A DNA stretch of 64,000 nt from Ilyonectria destructans (GCA_020740775.1 JAHEWK010000011.1:2294001-2358000); one strand, 5' to 3'; shown: positions 1 to 12,458, counted from the first letter of the stretch. Translations and numbers: made by a program. The notes: a model not told the origin generated them from the letters alone.

Positions 1-138
1 TCGCATCGAGAGGGGATGAATTGGAGCCACCCTCATGCGTCTGCAGGCTGTGACCCGCAGCTCGGGCCACGGATGATGGGTGATGATGGGCGATTTAGGG
101 AGGGCAATGTGTGATGGTGAATGTGGTGCGGTGCTGCT

Positions 139-170
139 GTGATGCTGTGATGTTGTGATGCTGTGATGCT
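139..170. repeat. 8-bp tandem repeat, four copies
   Basis: Four consecutive units of GTGATGCT; the second reads GTGATGTT. No gene overlaps it. Confidence 0.8.
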
Positions 171-1117
171 TCGAGCGGCGCACATGGCCCACCGATTGCT
201 GCATGTGTAAGAATGATGGGGGTGTCCCATGCGTGAGAAACGCACCATCACGAACATGATGGCTGTTGGGCGAGGTGTCATCGGAGGCGCGGCACGGGGA
301 GAGAGAATCGCTCGCCCCGTGTCTTGATCTTCTTCATTGGTGTCTTGTCTTCTCGCCGAGCAACACACACCTTCTTCATCACCCTCCACCAGATTCTGAA
401 AGTGGAAATGTACACTCTCGCGGCCGCAACTCGACCGATTGAGAGTGGCGACGACGTTGAAAGGGCTGCTGCAAGACATGTCGTGACGATGCCCAGACAA
501 CTATCCTTGAGGATCCGTTTGTCCGCTTGCCCGCTTGCCCATCTGCCTCTCTCTGAACTGCCCCGATCAATCCATTTCTCAAGATAGGGACATGTGTGAC
601 AATTTTGCTCGCCTCGTTATTGAGAGAGGCCGCGTTAGCTTTCCCATGTACCATGGGTGGGCTTTCATCCCCTCCCGTCCCCAGCCGTTCCCGCTGCCAC
701 ACGAGCAACTCAATCTCGTACTATTCCTTTCATCCACCCTCCATAGAATCCCTCCCCTCTGTCAAGCTCGATTGAGAAGCACCGTTGCACCGCATGTGTC
801 ATGCTGCCACGGATGGATGCGGGTTCTCCGATGGGCCCCCCCATTGTTCTGAGGCAGTCTTCCGATTTGATCTTCGGCACCTTGAGCAAAAAGGGTTTAC
901 GGACAAGCGTGTGTTGGCGGGCAAGGTTTCGCGGCCCCCATCCAAGATTCCCAGACCTCCTCACTCGTTTTTCACCGATCAAGATGCGAGAGGCGTCGGA
1001 CGCTTAGTGGGGACTGCGGATGTTTCGCATGATTTGCGAACTAAGGCTGTTGGGCCCCCTTGAGGGATAGCTAAGAGAAGAGAGAGGCACTGGGCCATTT
1101 AGCGGCAATGGCATAAA

Positions 1118-1227
1118 AGTAAAAATAAAAGAAGAAAAGTAATAATAAAAATAATAATAAAAATAATAAAAATAAAAGGAATAATAAAGATAATCATAAA
1201 AATAACAATAATAATAATAATAAAAGT
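1118..1227. repeat. AAT/AAAT-rich microsatellite
   Basis: About 110 bases made almost only of A and T on this strand, mainly AAT and AAAAT units with a few G and C interruptions. It lies in a GC-balanced region, so its edges are sharp. It looks like a simple-sequence expansion. Confidence 0.85.
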
Positions 1228-4200
1228 CAGGAACCGGCCACAGCGCACAAAGTGAGGCGGAAGGTTAACAGCCGAGCGGACTACAAGCCATCCACCCAGT
1301 ACTGGCCTTGTTGCGAATATTGCTTGCTGCTAGCCCTCCTGGATGGTGTGTGTAGGGGTCTCTCTGCCGCGTAAATGAACAACCCTCCGTTCCCAGCCGA
1401 CGACTGCACAAGATGGCCTTGATTTTGCCTAGTTTTTTCGCTGTTGTACCAGGGGCTCGGTCGAAGAGGTATCCATGTTGACACACGGTCCAACTTATGC
1501 GCGAGGGCTGCCGAGAGCACACCGTTAGTATGCCCGTGTAGAACCAACACAGTTTATTAGGGCCACGGCAAACAAGCCGTTTGCTGCGCCTGATAACGAG
1601 AACATCGACGGCAGATCTGGTGAGAAGCGTCTCAGCCAGCCGCGAAAGCTCTGCCGGCGGCATCTTGGGTGTTGACCCTTGCACTACCCGCGGTAGAATT
1701 GCGTGCCTCTGTGTAGGTTGTCCGTCCGTCCACCATGCATGCGAAGCAGCTTCGAACCAGGGCTGCCACGCTGCACCGCGGCGTCTCCGCGCTACTGTGC
1801 ACCCTGTCGCAGGGCGGGAGAAGTCTCGTCACACATGGTCCAGCCTGTTCAGACCATACCATGTTGTGCTGTGCGATGCCGTGCTGTGCCTTATTATGCC
1901 AACCGTCCAGGAGTGGTCTAGTTGCCGACTGACCTCCTTTGGCGTCGGTATCAACGGACCGTGGGATGCAGGTCGGGCCAAGTTGGCATCAAACACCGAT
2001 ACCAAGAGAGGACAAGACTCGATAACGCCGACAGAGCGCGGCAGATCATGAGCCGAGCAAGTTGGGCATGGCGAGAGAACAAGTTAGGCCAATGCGAGTG
2101 AAGGTGAAGCCCCGTTACAGGTGCCAGTTGGTCCTTAACCCGCGCGGCGGCGCGGCCTGTGAATCCACACTGCGCTGGAGCTTGTTGGTGAAGGTTCGCG
2201 GTTGATGTGGAGGTTGCAGCTTGTAGCTTGCAGCTTGCCGTGGTAACAGAAAATCGTGAAAACTAGCAGGTGCCTTAGCTTCAGGGAAGATATTCAGTAT
2301 CGATAGTTGCTTCCAACCCATGAACGGCAGGTGGTCAAGAGACATGGCCGCCTCTGAGGGTAGGTACGACCGGAGGCGCCTGGACCTCTCCGCGGACCCA
2401 ACCTGGCCGTTGCGAAGGCCAACAGTGCTGGCATCACTGTGCGACCCAGACATTCCGCGGGTACACAGTGCCCACCCGCGGCAGCGCCTCACTGTGGGGC
2501 GCCTGAGCCCTTGCGCGGTGATTGCACGCGCGGCTGTGCCCGTCTGCATCTCTCTTCACACTTCAAGTGATGCGCCCGAAACGCCATAGGATTTCATCAC
2601 CTCATTTCCTCCTAGGCCGCCCAAACGGCCGCCCGATCAGCCAACACTTAAGGCGTCTCCCAGGGGCGTCTACTAGGAGCATCGTCGGCAGAGGCGTCTC
2701 TAGAGGCGTCTCGGTTCACTCTTCGGCCGACTCCACCATCTCCGCTGATCCTGCGGCTGCTTCCGCGTCTGCGGCTGCTATCCCCTTGCTGCTGCTGCTG
2801 CGGCTAATAAACGTCCCACTGTTCCAGGTTCCATGTTGAGTTGGTTGCCGAGTTTCTTCAACTCCCGGGTCATGTACGCTTCACCGCGCTCAGTCCCGGG
2901 CAACACTCCCAACAGCCGCACACGGATCGAGTTGTAACAGTACCACACCCTCAAGACATTCTGCCAGCATTTTTGCATGGTTCCTCGGACATACGCTTGA
3001 AGCAGAAGCTGGTGCAGATGCCCCGCAGAAACTGAGCACATACCGAATACAGATGGTTGAAAAACTTGGAACCTTCCGCTTTTTCGTCTATCATTACTAC
3101 AAAAGCCTGAGAAGGATGGCCTCTTTATCTGCGACCCGAGGATCATCCCGCCAGAGAACTCCATGCGACCGTTATGCGACCTAAGTGCTGTCGCGGCCGG
3201 CACTCACTGATGAGAGATTACTCCCAGAGACTTGGCAAGCACTGTGATATTCATCTCAACACATGACGACCGTCTCCTCCCGAAGCTGACTGCGGCCCAT
3301 CCTGTAGCCGCACTGAACCACTGCTATGCACCCTCCACCGAGTTTTGAGACCCATACGAGAGCCCTGGCACATGCCGTATCAGTCAAGTGATTGCTGCCG
3401 CGTCCGCCCCATCATTCATACGGAACAGCAATACGAGTTGCAGGCCTGTTTCGGACTCTCCAAAGACATCCTAGCGGCATTGCCATGGGAGAGCCAACAA
3501 GCCGCATGCATGAATGGTCCCAGATGTAGCGTCGTCTAACCATTCCTCGTCGTGGTGCAACAGAGAAAGACAGATACGCAGTTGAGGCGGGAGAAACGTG
3601 CCTCCCCCAAACGTCCACGACACACTGCAGTGGGAACCAACAGTCCTTTTTCGACGTGCCGCACTAGATCCCCTGAACTCACGCAATTCTCCACCACTGG
3701 TGGCTTAAGGGATTGCGGGAAACTTGTCCCGGCCTCCTTGGCGTGTGGTTCACGGACACCCTTTCGCCCCGGAAGTTCCTGACATACGGCTTCTACTCCC
3801 CTCCCTGGCCCCCAACGTCGCTAGTACCGCCCCGAACTTGCCGTGAGGTGATTTCACCAAGTTGTTGAGTGCGGCTGAGTACTGTATAAGCGGGGGTTTG
3901 GCCGCAGGATGGCCGAGCTATTGGTATGGCTCTCGTGTCTAGCGCCTTGTAATAAGCCCCCCTCCGATGAACGCACCGCAAAGGAAGCTTTACACCAGCC
4001 ATGGCCCAGGATCAGCCATGAACAGCAGCTTCTCGTTCGCTAAGTTAGCCGATGAGAAGGAGAGCAGGAAAAACAATTGACGACTTGAATTCGCTGTTAA
4101 GCGCCCTCCGCCATGCGGAAGCGCAGACTTGTTCGCTTACATCGTATTGGCTGCACCGCTCTGAGTTGACAACTCGTCGTCATACAACCTACACGGTCTT

Positions 4201-5175
4201 TAACGCCATGCCGACTGGCGGGGTGTGATGGAGGTAGAGGCATGCGCTGACGGACCAATCAGCGGAACTCCTAAGCGCCGCCCTTGCAGCAGCCAGTCGC
4301 TCGACCCCACTACCCCTTGTAAGGCTCAGAAGCTTAGTATCCTAGTTGGGTTCTCGAAGCCTAGACCAACGTCATTTGTCGATCAAGCGACACAAACGCA
4401 CACTCTTCGATGTTCGCCAGGTTCCAACGCTGAAAGGGAAACGGATTGAGCCGGTTCACCCGATGCTCAGTTGGTCGCTGCAGCATGGTAATTTCCAGCG
4501 CTGTCAGGGATACAGTATGCCCGAGTGTGACGAGTGGAGTGGGCCGTGAAGCAGGCAAAGTAAGGATTAGCAGGTGCTCAGAGCAGTATCGCGGGCATGC
4601 GAACGTTACGGTGTGGGTGATTATCATTGTCTGCACCTCGTCACGTTGATCACCAACAGAGGTTTACAATGAGACAGGGAGGAAGAACCTAGGGTGGCCT
4701 GGATTTCCCAGGTTGAGACCTAGGGTCAAGTTCCATGCATATCCCCTGGCTCTCGACTGAATAATCGTGCAGAAGATCCTGTCCCGATAGAAAGCTCGAG
4801 AGTATGGTTCTTTCCTGCATGCCGCGTATGTTCCAAGTCTTGGGAACGAAGAAACAACTGCTCGGGAAGCGTTCCGTGTTGGTGAAAGCGTGACAAGCGA
4901 GGGCCCCGCGTGCTGGTAATTCCCTCTTCGCCTCAAGGGGATGGGAGGGATAAATGCGGGCAGCCAAGCTGGGATGATCCCGATCCAGAAGTTTAGACGG
5001 AGGTTGTGGTACTTGCTTCACTTGTCACAGGAATCACATATTCTGACTGACAATTGAGGCAGGGCTGAGGGTAGAGTCGAGAGGGTGCTCAGATAGTGGT
5101 CTATCAAACCGGTAACTGACGAGCCGACGAAGAGAGAAGCGGAACTATCGGCAGTGAAAATGCTTACGCATCGTA

Positions 5176-5300
5176 TCGGACCTGGGTTCTCGACCGAAAG
5201 AAGCAACTTGTCGGTGAGTGCCCTCACCGGAACTTCGGTTCGCGGTGTCTTCTTTCGGTCGGGCTTCGATGACGTGGGAGGGTCGGGGCTAGCTACGGCG
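5176..5300. repeat. Dispersed repeat copy A with nested perfect palindrome
   Basis: This segment recurs in diverged form at 32895-33025. Copy A contains a perfect 13-bp inverted repeat, CGACCGAAAGAAG at 5191-5203 and its reverse complement at 5249-5261. Inside lies a second perfect 7-bp stem, CGGTGAG at 5212-5218 and CTCACCG at 5223-5229, around a 4-base loop. Copy B differs at about fifteen or more positions, a mixture of transitions and transversions, and its stems are broken. A frame on the minus strand stays open through both copies, but the start codons and flanks differ. The element type is unknown; a foldback-type element or transposon end is possible. Confidence 0.6.
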
Positions 5301-7392
5301 GTCGCATCTAGTTGTAACCCGAGATGGAAAAGCGGAATGTCGGGGGACAGAGGAGGAGCGGGATGCAGACGGGACTTGGACGGGATCCAGGCGGGAGCAG
5401 ACGCAACCATTCCAAACATCCAGCCCAACCAACCGATCGACCGACCAACAACTATGATTGCCAGGTTGTTGCCCCTGTTAGCTGCAGATTCCCCCCGTCT
5501 GCCATGGCCTCGGCCAGATGGAGGTTCTCCGATGGCTTGCGTGCTGCGTTGGCGTGAAAGGAAGAAGAGACTTGAATGATTTAAGATGGCATGATGTTGG
5601 CCACGGCACGGACAATCCCTTCCCCCCAGAATTTGCCACCGACTTTCATACTTCCCACGAGACAGGACGAAAAATTTACCGAGATGCTAACTTTCGTCTT
5701 GCTCGGTGGGATGGGGTCGAGAACGCACAAGACTGCATCCACCGGGATATAATCCGGTCACACGAAAGCCGGTGGCCGGCAGCATAATTTGTCTGACAGG
5801 GGGCAGTTCATAAGCGGTCCACCAGATGATGGCCTTGATAGGCATCCCCCGGCTAGCCTCGGTGTTCGAGGTGTTGTCAACCACATGGCCTCGTGGCACT
5901 TGTGGGGGACAGGCGAGCAAGAGCATGCCACATGCTGCACGAGCGTGGACGGCTGGGAGCGGGAGGAGCAGGAGAGACGGCAGTGGGTTGGCTGGAAAGC
6001 CTCTAGCAAGCCTCTAGCAAGCCTCCAAGGAGACCGGCGGACGGGAACCAAGTCTGAATGGTGGCGGTTCCCCGCAATCTGCAAGACGCCCAGACCAAGG
6101 CTTCTCCTCCGCTTCCGAGATATTCCCTTGTCCGGGCTGGGGAATGGCCCAATGAGGTCGGCAGCGACCGGTGCCGGTGGTCTTGGCTCCGAATCTTTCC
6201 AATGCTACCGTGATTGAGCCTCAAGTGGAGCTCAATGGACGGGTATCACCAGCGGTCGTGTGTGCCCCTGGATCCGAAAGCCGATGGCAGTCATGGCAGA
6301 GGATGGCTATGCGTGTGTGCGTGGTGGTTAGGGGCCTGGCAACTCGCAGCTCGCAGGCACCTTGCAAGGTGGTGCAGGTCCGGGCCGCCCTCTCCCCTAG
6401 ACCCCCACGTGCGTAGGCGAGGGAAGCCATGGCGACTGCACAGATTGCAGATTTGGTGGAAGAGCGAATGAGGATCGGCTGGAGCTTGAGCGAAGGCGAC
6501 GTGCGCGTATGGTTGCTGTTTTTGTGGCCAAAGCCTGGGGCCAATTAGAGGGTGGCCGGGTTCCCACCCGGTGCGGACTTGGCGGCACCGCAAACAATAG
6601 GCGTATCGTGTCAGAGAGGGCCGACAGGACCGAGATTGACAAGACGGGGCGCGCTGCGGAGGGAACGGTGGCGGTTGTTTTACGACCGGCGACGCCAGTC
6701 TCTTTTTTTGCTGCATTTCGCTTCGAGAAGGTCAGCAAAGCAAGTCTGGCCGCGTGAGCTCGGCAACCTAGCTAGCTTAGCTAGCTGGAGCTGGTTGTCT
6801 GGCTAGAGCTGGCTGTCAATGGCGCGGCCGACCTTGGCACGCGGCCGTAACAGAGCGGGAGAGTAATGACGACTTGAACTGGAATGGATTGGCCGACCGA
6901 GCGTCAGAGGCTGCCTACCACAGGCTGCGAGAGGTGTCATCAATCTGCGACCTAGTCTCGCATGTGCCCAAAGATAGGCTCCCGGGCCTAGCCACTGGGA
7001 TTTGCGGGACACGGGGCCAGAGACACCGGGACGCCGGGGGTGGAATGCATCATGTGGGATGTCGAGGTGGATGTGGATGTACGAGTGACAGTACCAGTCC
7101 AGTACCGCCAGTGAGACCGACACACCCCAAAGAGCAGGGTCCAAATCGCCATCAAGGCTCGCGCATAAAGAGCCGGATTCCCTCCCTCAACCAGACTGCT
7201 CTTTCCTTTCCTTCTCTTCTTCAGTCAAACACAAGGCCTCGCCTCTCATTGCCTCTACACCGATTCAGCTGTTCTGCCCACCTCAGCTACATCTCCAATC
7301 ACGCACTGAAGCAACTTGCCTTGCACAACTCGCCGTTACTAAATACTCTATACGCGCAACAAGACAACTCCAACTCCAACAACTCCAACAAG

Positions 7393-7689
7393 ATGTCTGG
7401 CCTTCCTCCTCAGAAGTTCCTCGAGCTCACGGCTGCTCCCAAGTCGTCCTTCCTCTCGCTTGCTCCTGCTACCTCTGCTTCGTACCCCAAGAAGCAGGCG
7501 GTGCGCTCTCACAGCCGCGCCCAGAACATCCCCGCCGGTGTTGAGCAGATTGATGCTATGCCTCGACGATCGTCGAGCGCCAGCACCTCCAGCGCCAACT
7601 CATACCGCGTGCTCAAGCTTGGACCCGTCCACTGGGGCGAGCACCCCGATGAGCACAAGGAGGACTTCCACGACGTGATCCTCTCTTAA
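7393..7689 (+). CDS. Small conserved-looking fungal protein, 98 aa
   Basis: Single-exon frame starting MSGLPPQKFLEL and ending DDVILS-like acidic tail (DFHDVILS). The ATG at 7393 follows a run of CAACTCCAACAAG repeats in a pyrimidine-rich leader, the usual setting of a strongly expressed fungal start; the frame is open further upstream but without a good context. The product is small, with a Ser-rich middle (residues about 55-67), Arg/Lys patches and no signal peptide or membrane segment. I do not recognise a named domain. The short compact frame, GC-rich third positions and leader suggest a real gene. It might be a stress- or conidiation-type small protein, but nothing in the sequence shows a function. 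Confidence 0.7.
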   Translation: MSGLPPQKFLELTAAPKSSFLSLAPATSASYPKKQAVRSHSRAQNIPAGVEQIDAMPRRSSSASTSSANSYRVLKLGPVHWGEHPDEHKEDFHDVILS

Positions 7690-10472
7690 GTCAGTGTGCT
7701 GTGTTCCATCATTTGAGCCAGCGACAAAAAACAAAAAGCGAACTACGAAGACAAAGCGATTTGTGAATTCTTTGGTTTCTTACAGCCTTGAACATTTGAT
7801 TTACGGGTATCCACTCTGCCTTGCTTGGAAGACAGCAAGAAGCGAGCTGGAGCCACGAAAAGCGCAAAAAAAAGTACGATGAACCTCTTAGGGACGGAAA
7901 CAAAGTAGGAGGGGGAATGCGGAAACCCCCATGGTCGTCAGATCATGGGCGAAACACCAAAAGGCCCCTCATGAAAAACATGGGACCCAAAGCGCTGGGG
8001 GGTGGCTGAAGAGCGACAGGCTCTAGCCCCGGCTGAAGGGAACGAACACCGAGAACAAAGGCACGGGATAAGGATTGAGGTGGGCGGCTTTAGTCTGGAT
8101 CCTGTAGTAGTCTGGGAGTAGGTGGGGCGCGGTCGCGGTGATTGTCGAAGAGCAGCCGTCCGCGTGGGCGAAGGAACGGACGGGAGGAGGTTTCGATTTT
8201 GATTACCATTACGGAAGCGCTCTTTGAAGAAGAAACCGACGGGAAGCGCGCGAAGAACGGTAGCGGTGGGAGAGGGGGAGGGGAACTGATTCTGGCGCTT
8301 GCTCTAGTGTTGGCTCCGTGGGGAATTGCACAAGGGAGGGAGGCTTGGTCATGCATATTGTTCTGAGATGTACGATGTACAGCATGGCATAGGTCTTAGT
8401 TTTTTTCCAATAGCAATGACAAAATCACGGTCCTTTCCTCAAACAGTCTTCAAGCAGCCTTCGTTTTGTGCACACACTCAGTGTGGTGGGTGCAACGGTG
8501 AAGAGAGAGAGGGTGGTGGTGGGAACCTCCTATACGTGGTGCTATAGTTGAACCGAGACAATGCAACCCGCAAGTAACTAAATTTATTATGTCTGTTGTG
8601 TCTTGTGTTGAGAGATGCCGCGACTATGCTCGGTAGTGCACCGGCTAGAGGGAACCACGCCCTGGAAACGTGGGCGGCACAGGTACCCGCGGAAACCTGC
8701 CAGCGAGGGTTACAGCACATGTCAGCCCATAACAGTGCCCTTGCACAAGGCGAAGAGCCCGGTCCGGTAAGGTACTACGGAGGTCACCGATAAGAGGGAA
8801 TGACATGGAAAAAGAGGAAAGGCGAACCCTTCATCGGTGGCTGCCGATTGCTGCACGCTGCACATGAGGCCCTTGTGCGTGTGTGTCGCGTTTCCTTTTG
8901 GGTGTGCCAGACATGCTGCGTCTCACGACAGGGGTACTTTTTCTTCACTACTGTATCAACGCTACACAACGCGCCGCACCGCGCTGCACCGCACCGGGCG
9001 GAAGAGAAGAAAAAGAAAAAGAAAAAAAAAGGGACAGAGATCGCGTCGTGGGGAAGAGCGGAGGCATGCGCTCCAATCGACAGGCATATTTTGTGCTAGT
9101 GCCTGCATTGTTTTTGTAGTTGATTTTCTCGGGAGACGACCGAGGAAAATACTACGTACGCCGGGGTGCTGTATCTCGGCGGAGACGATGCCGAGCTGGC
9201 GGCGCATGCTGCACGCTGGGCGGCCGGGGCGGCTGAGCGACGGGGAGGGAAGCCCGAGAGACAGAGAGATAAGGAGTGTCATTTTACTTTCTTTCTGCTT
9301 TCTCTTCTGTCTCATGGGAATGCAAACTGTTGGACGTGGAATTGGGGGTCCCATTGATAGACGGGCGGACGTGGCATGTGGCGGGTGGCATGGGATATCA
9401 CAGGCCGGGCCTCACAACGAGGGTGGGATGGGTGCCATCAGACACGGCATGTCGTCACCAGGCGAGAGCCTTTCACCTTTCACCAGCAACCCAAACCAAC
9501 GTCATGTCGATGACTAGCGCCGCAGTGCCACTGGGCGAACGGAAGCCGTAACCCCCAAGGTCGAGGTGAGACAGCGTGCGCCGCAACCCCGGAGTTTTGC
9601 GCCGTGTTCCCTTCGGGCGCCGAGCCATATCCGGTCGGGGATAACCCGCCTCACTGTCTGCTGCTGACAGACGAGCGCGGGGGCGAAGGTGCTGGAACGC
9701 GACGGATGTCTCGGGCGTAATACAGAGACGGCAAGAATTAAGCATGAAATGATAATTAGAAACAAGATCCCAGACATCATTGCGCCGAGCGTAAAAAGGA
9801 CACCGAGATATCTGCGACATCAGCCGCGCAACCGTGCTGTGTGTAGATCGCCGAAACTCTCACTGCGCGAGCCCGCTCGAGAAGAGGAAAAAAGTCCCGG
9901 CACTGAGATGCCGTCCTTATGCTAACCTCGCATCTCGCATGGCTGATCTGCCTAATATCCCAAATCCAAAAAACGCCAATGGCCAATGGATCGTTAGGCT
10001 GAGGGTTGTGTCGCTGCGTCATGTATGTCGTAGCGAGGCCCAACCACAAGCCTTCTGCCTACGGGCTTCACTCCACCAAGACTCGCACATCCTGAACAAC
10101 AGCCGTGGATAATGCCAACTGGGCCAACCAAACCTCCCACGCGCACCCCTCAACCAAAAGCTGGAAAAAGTACACACAAAAGGGCCGAGCGCACACCCCG
10201 CGCGCAAGACAAGCCACCAGCAGTTTTCATTCGTACAAGTGTGACAGCACATGTCTTTTTTTTCTTCTTCTTTTCGTTAATATTTCTGTGGCTGTTTTGG
10301 TTCTTGGGGGATGCGCAATCTAGATTTCCAATGCCGTGTCTGGCCGATGCCCACCAGTTGCCGCCTGCTGCCACGCCACAGAGACACACGTCCAGACACC
10401 CAATGAACCTCGTGATGCCCCCATCTGGAGCCATGATCTGAGAATTCAGTGTCATATATCGTAATCCCTGCA
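7690..10472. other. Intergenic region, no supported gene
   Basis: Between two genes that face each other. It includes purine-rich tracts around 7850-8350 and 8990-9040 (A-rich with G interruptions). Open frames are short, overlapping and of simple composition. Nothing else recognised. Confidence 0.5.
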
Positions 10473-11354
10473 TCACCACTGCCCGCTCCTCCCGTCCCCC
10501 ACGAGCGCAACGTCCTTTCTCTCAGGGTCCACAACCCGGAGTATCATGCGCCAGTCAATCTCCAGGGCCTGGCCCCCACTAAGCACGGCGAGAGGAGCCT
10601 GCTCCCGGCTCCCGTTCCGGTCCACGGCGTCCGTCCCGGCCCCGGCCCCGGATCCACACCCGATACTCCGTCCTCCAGCGTGGAATCGGCACCACGCCCG
10701 CACGTGCCGCTGCTCGTCGACCCACAGCCGCGCCGTCCGGAGGTACGGGTCCGCCAGCACCCGGAGCAGACCCTCGAGCGGCGGCCGCGCAAACATGGCC
10801 AGGTCGTTGTCGCCGTCTTCCGCACCGGTCCGCCGCCGTGGCTGCTGAACCCGTAGATGTTGGGCCTCTGGCGGACTCCGCACCCACACTGTCAGATGCT
10901 CCAGCGCCCCCTGCACCACCATGTCCAGCAGCATCGGCACCAGGCCGTCATGCACCCACCCCCGCAGCCGGTCAAACCGCACCTGCAAGTTGGCCACCCT
11001 GAGCCGCGCATCCCTTGTCGTGAGGAGCGATGACGGTGGCGCCCTATCTGCCATGACGGCATCTCCGTCTTCTTCTGCCGCTGCCGCAGCCGCAGCCGCC
11101 GCTAGACGCCGTCGCACGTGCTGCGCGTGTGGCCCCGTCGCGTCCAGCACGAACTCGTTGGCCGTGAACAGCAGTGGTGCCGCGATGGCGTGCAGTGCCG
11201 GGTGCGCGAGCAGTACCGGCAGGGGGTTGATGGGAGCTGCCGAGCAGGGGCAGAGCTGGATCGGTGTTGGGCTGGTGATGAGTGGCTGGAGGATGAGGCT
11301 GAGGATGTCGACGGGGAGGTCGAGGAGGTTGAGGTTGGTGTTGCTGCCTGCCAT
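10473..11354 (-). CDS. F-box-like hypothetical protein, 293 aa
   Basis: Single-exon frame beginning MAGSNTNLNLLDLPVDILSL. Residues about 10-60 resemble a fungal F-box start (LDLPVDILSLILQPL, then a hydrophobic HPALHAIAAPLLF helix), which would bind Skp1 in an SCF ubiquitin ligase. A run of nine alanines followed by an acidic stretch (about residues 85-100) and a Gly/Ala-rich loop near 230-240 are low-complexity inserts. The conserved-looking blocks are VRFDRLRGWVHDG, LTVWVRSPP, LWVDEQRHVRAWCRFH and EIDWRMILRVVDP. No leucine-rich, WD or kelch repeats are visible, so the substrate side is unknown. The F-box call rests on an N-terminal pattern only. Confidence 0.65.
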   Translation of the reverse strand: MAGSNTNLNLLDLPVDILSLILQPLITSPTPIQLCPCSAAPINPLPVLLAHPALHAIAAPLLFTANEFVLDATGPHAQHVRRRLAAAAAAAAAEEDGDAVMADRAPPSSLLTTRDARLRVANLQVRFDRLRGWVHDGLVPMLLDMVVQGALEHLTVWVRSPPEAQHLRVQQPRRRTGAEDGDNDLAMFARPPLEGLLRVLADPYLRTARLWVDEQRHVRAWCRFHAGGRSIGCGSGAGAGTDAVDRNGSREQAPLAVLSGGQALEIDWRMILRVVDPERKDVALVGDGRSGQW

Positions 11355-11852
11355 GATGCTTCCCGCCGGGTGACTATAGCGACAGAGTCTGTGATGTTGA
11401 ATGGCGGTGACGACAGACCGAATGAATCATGGCCAGGGAATCATGTAGCACCTTGTGGCGGCATGCGAGATGAGTGCGTGTTGGAGAAAACGCCTGGCCG
11501 TTACTTGACCTCTCACTGATATTCCGTCCCCTTGCCACATAATCCACGCGGAAAGCGAGCGGGGTCAGCTGCGGTCGCAGATTAGGCAAGGTCCGCAAAA
11601 TGTCGAAATCCAAAAATCGAAAAACCCCAAAGCCGTGGAAATGTAGAAATGACACTGATTGTTGGTATGAGGCAGGAGATGCGAAACCCTGTCACGGGAG
11701 AGGACAACGTAATGGTGCAGAGGTGCGCCATCAGCAATCATGCTGAACTCTGCCTTGTCGGTTGGCTGAGGGTCGCAGGTGGAGAAAGGGTCATCAATCA
11801 TGGCAACCTTAAGTGGAACCTCAAAGAGTTCAGTCGTACAATCGCAGAGCAC
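11355..11852. other. Intergenic, possible downstream exon on minus strand
   Basis: Minus-strand frame at 11565-11852 has gene-like composition (a stretch reading VAMIDDPFSTCDPQPTDKAE). It could be a second exon of the candidate secreted peptide at 11853-12116, but no consensus donor and acceptor join the two frames cleanly, so it is not annotated as coding. Confidence 0.3.
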
Positions 11853-12116
11853 TTACACTTCCTCCACTACACTTCCGACGAGAGGTGCAGTGTGTTGGAC
11901 GTTTAACGTATCTACAGTGTTCCGTGCTGAGAGGAAGTTTGGTCTAGAGATATCTCTAATCGCGACGCTATCAAAGGCCAGCTCTGAAACTTCTTCTCCA
12001 AAGGCTGGTGGAAGTTGTGGCGACGATGTGTCTTCAATAGCTAGGAAAGCCGAGATTGGAGATGACGGAAATGAATAAAAGAGACAGGATAATAGGACTA
12101 TCACTACGAGTATCAT
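11853..12116 (-). CDS. Candidate small secreted protein, 87 aa
   Basis: The frame starts with a classic signal-peptide shape: MILVVIVLLSCLFYSF followed by SSPISAF, so cleavage could fall near residue 23-26. The mature part (about 62 residues) is acidic to neutral, contains no cysteine and no recognisable domain. The last codons overlap a GTAAGT donor at about 11854, so a short intron and a slightly different C-terminus are possible; the most direct splice gives only a few extra residues. It borders an AT-rich decayed stretch, a common setting for fungal effectors, but nothing proves expression. It could also be a chance frame. Confidence 0.35.
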   Translation of the reverse strand: MILVVIVLLSCLFYSFPSSPISAFLAIEDTSSPQLPPAFGEEVSELAFDSVAIRDISRPNFLSARNTVDTLNVQHTAPLVGSVVEEV

Positions 12117-12458
12117 CTGATCAAATAATTCATGAGGGAAAGCTGCATCAATGGGGTTTAGGAAAGGATTACTGATGCGTAAGTCATGTAGATCATAGGG
12201 GTCAGGTTATTTGTAGAATCAAAGATGTCTTGTCTATGGATAAGCTGAGCAGATGTCTTATATGACGGCTAACTGCTCAGAAGATGCCTGGCTTGTCAGG
12301 TATCCCTGGGATACGGCTAGCTGCACGCATCACCTACTCATCACATTATGCCAATAGCCCTAGCTAAGGTAGGATATCATAAAAGGGGCAGCCGACCGTG
12401 GGCTCCTTCCCAGAAATGCCAAGCTTCAATTTTCCGTGATTTCCCCCAAAGACCTTAA
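12117..12458. other. AT-rich spacer upstream of zinc-finger remnant
   Basis: AT-rich stretch with stops in all frames. A first exon for the zinc-finger remnant might be expected here, but no ATG-led frame with a donor fitting the acceptor-like TCTCTCAG ending at 12494 was found. Confidence 0.4.

Larger units (their letters stand above)
1..7392. other. Gene-poor leading region, no supported gene
   Basis: About 7.4 kb in which I find no frame with recognisable domains, splice-consistent exons or convincing codon bias. Open frames exist on both strands but are under 160 codons, overlap one another and have low-complexity composition. The stretch holds an 8-bp tandem repeat, an AAT-rich microsatellite and a nested palindrome that recurs near 32.9 kb (listed separately). 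The last 250 bases before the small gene at 7393 become pyrimidine-rich, as is usual for fungal promoters and 5' leaders. Confidence 0.5.

Noticed and set aside
1740..1770. B-box-like TTCGAACC segment suggesting a tRNA
   Set aside because: No matching A-box or cloverleaf stems around it on either strand.
5018..5428. Minus-strand frame across the palindromic repeat
   Set aside because: The homologous frame at the second copy has a different start and flanks, and changes between copies are not biased to silent positions by eye; better explained as a non-coding repeat.
10449..10887. Several overlapping frames opposite and within the F-box-like gene
   Set aside because: GC-rich shadows; only the 293-codon frame has the F-box-like start and coherent composition.
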